Part shown: positions 60,308-64,000 of the stretch, in pieces | Layout: every line of letters starts with the position of its first letter | How positions within the stretch are numbered: the first letter of the stretch is position 1 | NCBI GenBank assembly: GCA_028278125.1 | Contig: JANQEY010000012.1 | Span: 1 to 64,000 of the forward strand | DNA: 64,000 bases | Origin: a bacterium | Lineage (GTDB): Bacteria > Electryoneota > Electryoneia > Electryoneales > Electryoneaceae | Direction: 5' to 3' | Translations under genes and position numbers: made by a program | The notes under the pieces: generated by a model | What the model was told of the DNA's origin: nothing | Seen by the model: only the letters and a program-made list of their open reading frames with translations | Database searches by the model: none

Positions 60308-60545
60308 CCGGATAGATTAATGAAGAGAAGCTGTTATTATTTACCCTTTTCTTATAACCCTCTATAAATAAATTACCCATAAGATGTTCAATAACATCTC
60401 GTTAGAATGAATACAGAATTTCTAATACTTAAACAGCCACAGATATGCAAATTATGCACACAGCAGTTAACTTCGCAATCTTCACAGTCTCGGGAGCATC
60501 ATTATTACATAAGAATTACAGACCACAGGTTTTATTGCAAAAGTT

Positions 60546-61316
60546 TCAGGATTGTGGTCCAGCCGAAAATTCTTTTTCGATTTTTTCATACGGGATTTCG
60601 ATTGAGACAGTAGTTCCTTTATCCTTTTCACTCTTCAGCCCAATTTTGCACCCGAGAGGCTCAAGCAGCTTTGCTGCATGTGATAGCCCAAGTCCCCTGG
60701 CTAATGTTGGCGGATACTTCCCCTCCTGTAAATACTCCTTTGTAGAGTAAAAAGGTTCAAAAGCCTTCTCCATTGTCTCGCTGTCCATTCCACAACCGTT
60801 ATCAGAAAAACTCAGTATTATATTCTCTCCTGAATGTTTTATATCAATCTCAAGAATTTTTTCTTCAACATCACTCATGGCTTCTATAGCATTTGTCAGA
60901 ATATGGTCTATGGGTATACTAAAGTCCCGGTAGATGGCATTAAAGACAGGAATATTGTCATCAGATTTAACCTGCACATCTATCATATGTTTAATTCTCG
61001 GATCACCCTTGAAGAAAAGAAGTTCATTATTCACCAGCTCGACCAGGTTGACCTCTTCCGGCTCAGCAATTCCCTCGCCCTGTACCTTGTTCATGATAAC
61101 CGAAATATCACCTTGCAGCCTCGCTGTCAAACGCTCGAGCCTTTCTAAATCCGTCGACAAATCAGGATATTTCATCTTTAAAATTTCGATTGTACCGATC
61201 ATGGCAGTTAAAGGTCCAAACAGGTTGTGAACTATACCTGCCACTAAAAACCCAAGCTTGTCCAAAGGTTGAATAAACTTAGAGTTCAGGTCCTGATCGT
61301 CAATGTTAGTCGCCAT
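60546..61316 (-). CDS. Histidine kinase without sensor domain
   Basis: A 256-aa cytoplasmic protein holding only the kinase core. HisKA has H in VAGIVHNLFGPLTAMIG; the ATPase domain has N box HILTNAIEAMSD, G1 DNGCGMDSETM, F box FEPFYSTKEY and G2 ARGLGLSHAAKLLEPLG. Sensor and membrane parts are absent, so a partner must bring the signal. ATG at 61316 follows GGGTGGAAT; the longer reading to 61364 adds 16 residues without a ribosome-binding site. A receiver-PAS-HisKA protein lacking this ATPase domain lies 6 kb away on the same strand and may be its mate. Confidence 0.85.
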   Translation of the reverse strand: MATNIDDQDLNSKFIQPLDKLGFLVAGIVHNLFGPLTAMIGTIEILKMKYPDLSTDLERLERLTARLQGDISVIMNKVQGEGIAEPEEVNLVELVNNELLFFKGDPRIKHMIDVQVKSDDNIPVFNAIYRDFSIPIDHILTNAIEAMSDVEEKILEIDIKHSGENIILSFSDNGCGMDSETMEKAFEPFYSTKEYLQEGKYPPTLARGLGLSHAAKLLEPLGCKIGLKSEKDKGTTVSIEIPYEKIEKEFSAGPQS

Positions 61317-61624
61317 ATTCCACCCTTCTGAAAAGGTCAAATTTGCACAGTTAACCGTTACCAAATTTCTTCGTGAATATTATTATATGTATTTATAATT
61401 TATGGTACTGATTGAGTGATTCTGGGTAAAAGAACCAGGATGAATTTTTAATATTGAAGTATGCAAGCAGTGCAGAGTAAGAATTGTGTAACATAAAACC
61501 TTATTGGTCTTTTATCAATAGACGAAACCAATGTTTACTTGACACAATTACTCATCTGATCTACCTTGGTGCATTATTTTCAGCAAAGGAATAATATCCG
61601 GTCATCTATCAGAAGAGGTTGCTA
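61317..61624. other. Divergent intergenic region, histidine kinase and hpt
   Basis: 308 bases. The + strand side holds the hpt promoter at 61539-61567. No ORF or repeat was recognised in the rest. Confidence 0.4.
61539..61567 (+). promoter_or_regulatory. Sigma-70 type promoter of hpt
   Basis: TTGACA (61539-61544), 17-base spacer, TACCTT (61562-61567). The -35 box is perfect; the -10 box matches at three or four positions. It lies about 58 bases before the hpt ATG. Confidence 0.5.
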
Positions 61625-62170
61625 ATGTTTACCCTTGCCCCAAACCCACTTATTACCGAAAAAGAAATCAAAAAGCGGGTCACCCAGATGGCTGAGGAAA
61701 TCGCGGTTGAATACGAAAATGTGGGGCCGGTAATGGCAATCGCGTTGCTCAGGGGCAGCTATGTATTTACAGCTGATTTGCTGAGGGAATTATCTCGACA
61801 GGGACAAACCGTACAGGAGATCGATTTTATCATCGCGTCCAGCTACGGCGCCGCAACAGAATCATCCGGGAATGTGCAGATTGTTCGTGATGTTGGATCG
61901 GATATTTCCGGGAAACATGTTTTGATAATTGATGATATCCTCGATTCGGGCAATACAATGCATCGCCTGCAGGAATTATTACTGAGCAGAAAACCCGCGT
62001 CATTAAAAATATGCGTCCTCCTTGACAAACCTTCACGGCGAGAGAAAAAAATTGAAGCTGATTATATTGGTTTTAAGATCGATGATCATTTCGTTGTAGG
62101 ATACGGACTCGATTTTGACCAGAGGTTCCGTGAACTGCCATATATAGGACTTATCGAGGAGAGGGCATAA
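61625..62170 (+). CDS. hpt: Hypoxanthine phosphoribosyltransferase
   Basis: Purine salvage enzyme joining hypoxanthine or guanine with PRPP to make IMP or GMP. At 181 aa it has the normal length. The PRPP motif is VLIIDDILDSGNTM, with ALLRGSYVFTADL for the phosphate loop and IDFIIASSYGAATESSGNV for the flexible loop; the end DYIGFKIDDHFVVGYGLDFDQRFRELPY is typical. ATG at 61625 is chosen over TTG at 61619 because AGAAGAGG gives a spacing of seven. Single gene, promoter as noted. Confidence 0.95.
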   Translation: MFTLAPNPLITEKEIKKRVTQMAEEIAVEYENVGPVMAIALLRGSYVFTADLLRELSRQGQTVQEIDFIIASSYGAATESSGNVQIVRDVGSDISGKHVLIIDDILDSGNTMHRLQELLLSRKPASLKICVLLDKPSRREKKIEADYIGFKIDDHFVVGYGLDFDQRFRELPYIGLIEERA

Positions 62171-62298
62171 GCCAAATCGCGCTCGTAATAATTGTGCTCC
62201 GATAAATATCTGCCTATTAAACCATTTCGATACTCATTCGTCAAAGATTGTAGAACAGTCCTGATTATACGGTGCCTAATGATTCCGGAGGAGATTTT

Positions 62299-64000
62299 AT
62301 GCTATTTGCCAAGAACAGCAATGAGAATAAAGCTAATGTTTTCAGCACTTTTATCCTGGTTTTTCTTGTCATAACTGCAACTGCCTGGTCACAGGAGTTT
62401 TATGACGTAAACACCGTGCAGACTATCGAGATATATTTCGAACAGGACAACTGGGATTATCTCCTGGATAATCTTTATGCTGAAGGAGAGGAAGAACGTC
62501 TGATTGGAACCGTTTACGTAAATGGAGTCCAGTTTGACAGTGCAGGCATCAGGTACAAGGGAAACAGCTCGTACAGCCCGAACAGAACCAAAAATCCACT
62601 GAACATAAAGCTTGACCATATAATTGATGACCAGGAATACCAGGGCTATGGAACCGTAAAACTGGCTAACATGTTCAAGGACCCAAGTTGTGTACGTGAA
62701 GTCCTCAGCTACGAAATAGCTCGCAACTATCTACCCTCAAGCCAGGCTAATTATGCAAATGTTTATATCAACGATGAACTAATGGGATTATATACCAGCG
62801 TTCAATCCGTGGATAAATTCTTCCTGGATACTCATTTTGGGGATGACGACAACCCGTTTTTTAAGGGAGAGATTGCAGCTCAGGGTGGCCCCCCAATGGC
62901 GACAACTGTCTGGGGATACCATGGGCCGGATTCAACAGAGTACTTCGGTCTATACGAACTCCGTTCTGACGAAGGCTGGACTGAGCTTATAAACTTTCTC
63001 GATGTTTTTAATTACAATCCAGCCCAGACGGAAGACGTTTTGAATATCGACGCACATCTCTGGATGCTGGCTTTTGATATTCTGATGGTAAACCTGGATG
63101 CACCTGTCAATTTTGGTCACAATTTTTACCTTTATGAGGATGATGCGAACAGGTTTAATCCTGTTGTCTGGGACCTGAATGAAAATTTCGGTGTTTTCCG
63201 TAGCATACTCAGCGGCGGTGGACCACCTCAGCCACCATTAAGCCTGATCCAGATGCAAAATCTTGATCCATATTTTAACTCAGACAGTCCAGATCACCCG
63301 ATTGTTGGCAACGTTCTAAATGAATCGGAATACCAAAAGATTTATATCGCCCATATGAAAACAATTATTGAAGAATGTTTCACCAACGGCTTGTATGAAG
63401 AAAGGGCTTTCGAAATCCAGGAAATTATCGAGGATGATATAATCGCTGATCAAAATTCACTTTACACATATAATGATTTTCTTGAGAATGTAAACAACAC
63501 GGTTGGCTGGGGAATGAATGAGATTGTTGGAATAACCGAGTTAATGGAAGATCGAATAGATTACCTGCTAACCCACCAGGATTTTATACCGGATGGACCA
63601 GGTATTACACTAGTATCCGGACCAAACGAACCGGTACCAGCCAACACAAATGTCACCGTTACCGCTGAGGTTTCAGACGCTGAAGCTGTTTACCTGGTAA
63701 CAAGAAACAGGGGAGAACTGATCTTTAATCGGCAACTGATGTATGACGATGGCGACCATGATGATGGGATGGCTGGCGACCAGGTGTATGGAGCAGAACT
63801 TGTGATCGGATATTCTGATATTCAATACTATATCTTCGCTGAAAACACAGATGCCGTTTCTTTTTATCCTCCACGAGCCGAATATGAATTCCTCACTGCT
63901 GAAGTTGAAGAAAACAGCGACCTCGTGATCAACGAATTCCTTGCCTCAAATGATTCAGCTATACCCGATCAGGATGGGGAGTATGATGATTGGATCGAAC
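62299..64000 (+). CDS. CotH-family secreted protein with lamin-tail-like domain (cut at the window edge)
   Basis: An open frame of at least 567 codons running past the window end. A signal peptide (FSTFILVFLVITATAWS) is followed by the CotH kinase-like domain from about residue 38: TVQTIEIYFEQDNWDYLL, GIRYKGNSSYSP, KLANMFKDPSCVREVLSYEI and the nucleotide-site region FWDLNENFG-like (VVWDLNENFGVF). CotH in Bacillus is a spore-coat protein kinase; family members in Bacteroidetes-like bacteria are surface proteins. After a beta domain (about 435-535) the frame enters DLVINEFLASNDSA, the start of a lamin-tail domain. GGAGGAG precedes ATG at 62299. A T9SS tail may follow beyond the edge. Confidence 0.86.
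   Translation, partial: MLFAKNSNENKANVFSTFILVFLVITATAWSQEFYDVNTVQTIEIYFEQDNWDYLLDNLYAEGEEERLIGTVYVNGVQFDSAGIRYKGNSSYSPNRTKNPLNIKLDHIIDDQEYQGYGTVKLANMFKDPSCVREVLSYEIARNYLPSSQANYANVYINDELMGLYTSVQSVDKFFLDTHFGDDDNPFFKGEIAAQGGPPMATTVWGYHGPDSTEYFGLYELRSDEGWTELINFLDVFNYNPAQTEDVLNIDAHLWMLAFDILMVNLDAPVNFGHNFYLYEDDANRFNPVVWDLNENFGVFRSILSGGGPPQPPLSLIQMQNLDPYFNSDSPDHPIVGNVLNESEYQKIYIAHMKTIIEECFTNGLYEERAFEIQEIIEDDIIADQNSLYTYNDFLENVNNTVGWGMNEIVGITELMEDRIDYLLTHQDFIPDGPGITLVSGPNEPVPANTNVTVTAEVSDAEAVYLVTRNRGELIFNRQLMYDDGDHDDGMAGDQVYGAELVIGYSDIQYYIFAENTDAVSFYPPRAEYEFLTAEVEENSDLVINEFLASNDSAIPDQDGEYDDWIE

Noticed and set aside
62192..62374. + strand frame of 60 codons before the CotH gene
   Set aside because: It overlaps the ribosome-binding site and start of the CotH frame and has no site of its own.
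1..64000. CRISPR array, transposase, integrase, prophage or restriction system
   Set aside because: No regularly spaced repeats and no gene with such motifs were found; the repeats present are irregularly spaced intergenic hairpins.

Overview
The window looks like a chromosomal segment of an uncultured, Gram-negative, flagellated bacterium of the FCB (Fibrobacteres-Chlorobi-Bacteroidetes) superphylum, probably one of its candidate phyla. The main evidence is ten long secreted proteins that end in a type A type IX secretion (T9SS) sorting domain: a YPNPFN-like start, an LGxxV core, SG(I/V)YF, then a basic tail ending in K or R. A flagellin with a near-perfect sigma-28 promoter, a split transketolase, frequent TTG/GTG starts backed by Shine-Dalgarno sites, and several sigma-70-like promoters fit the same picture. 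The phylum cannot be fixed without rRNA or marker-gene trees.

Layout. 1-10.9 kb is housekeeping: a periplasmic peptidyl-prolyl isomerase, a + strand run (two transketolase subunits, GcvT, an HD-like protein, a PAP2 phosphatase), a TrzA/MtaD-like amidohydrolase, a DUF819 membrane protein and a DinB protein. 11.3-14.8 kb is a serine-biosynthesis set (DUF1015, serC, serA). 15-18.7 kb holds a cold-shock protein, glgC, an OsmC protein and a PadR/HAAS-RDD pair with a perfect operator palindrome. 18.9-26.9 kb has a VCBS-repeat T9SS cargo, a repeat-rich spacer with a 264-bp tandem duplication, flagellin, an unrecognised 290-aa protein, a thioredoxin-like protein and a subtilase. 27.0-29.8 kb is a peroxide/iron module: PerR/Fur-like regulator, rubrerythrin, rubredoxin-glutamate synthase fusion and a 47-aa rubredoxin. 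29.9-52.8 kb is mostly exported T9SS cargo (subtilase, beta-propellers, beta-helix, esterase, papain-like protease) with an MscS channel, a pseudo-receiver, four tRNA genes (Pro, Arg, His, Glu), a sulfotransferase and a formylglycine-generating-enzyme-like protein. 53-61.4 kb is a mainly - strand signalling region: two partial histidine-kinase proteins, two small secreted proteins, a Ser/Thr kinase overlapping a GAF-sigma54 activator, and a lipoprotein. hpt and a CotH-family protein cut by the window edge close the segment.

Most of the exported genes probably act together as substrates of a T9SS encoded elsewhere: Ca-binding propellers and beta-helices for adhesion or binding, and proteases and an esterase for degradation. 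No T9SS core gene, CRISPR array, transposase, integrase or prophage was seen. The most distinctive structures are a dispersed hairpin family with a constant GGGCCACCC shoulder and varying self-complementary stems; a tandem duplication that copied a cargo gene with tRNA-Glu, leaving a decayed tRNA whose terminator stayed intact; an orphan T9SS tail; and several signalling proteins with altered key residues. All calls come from reading the sequence; no database search or computation was run.
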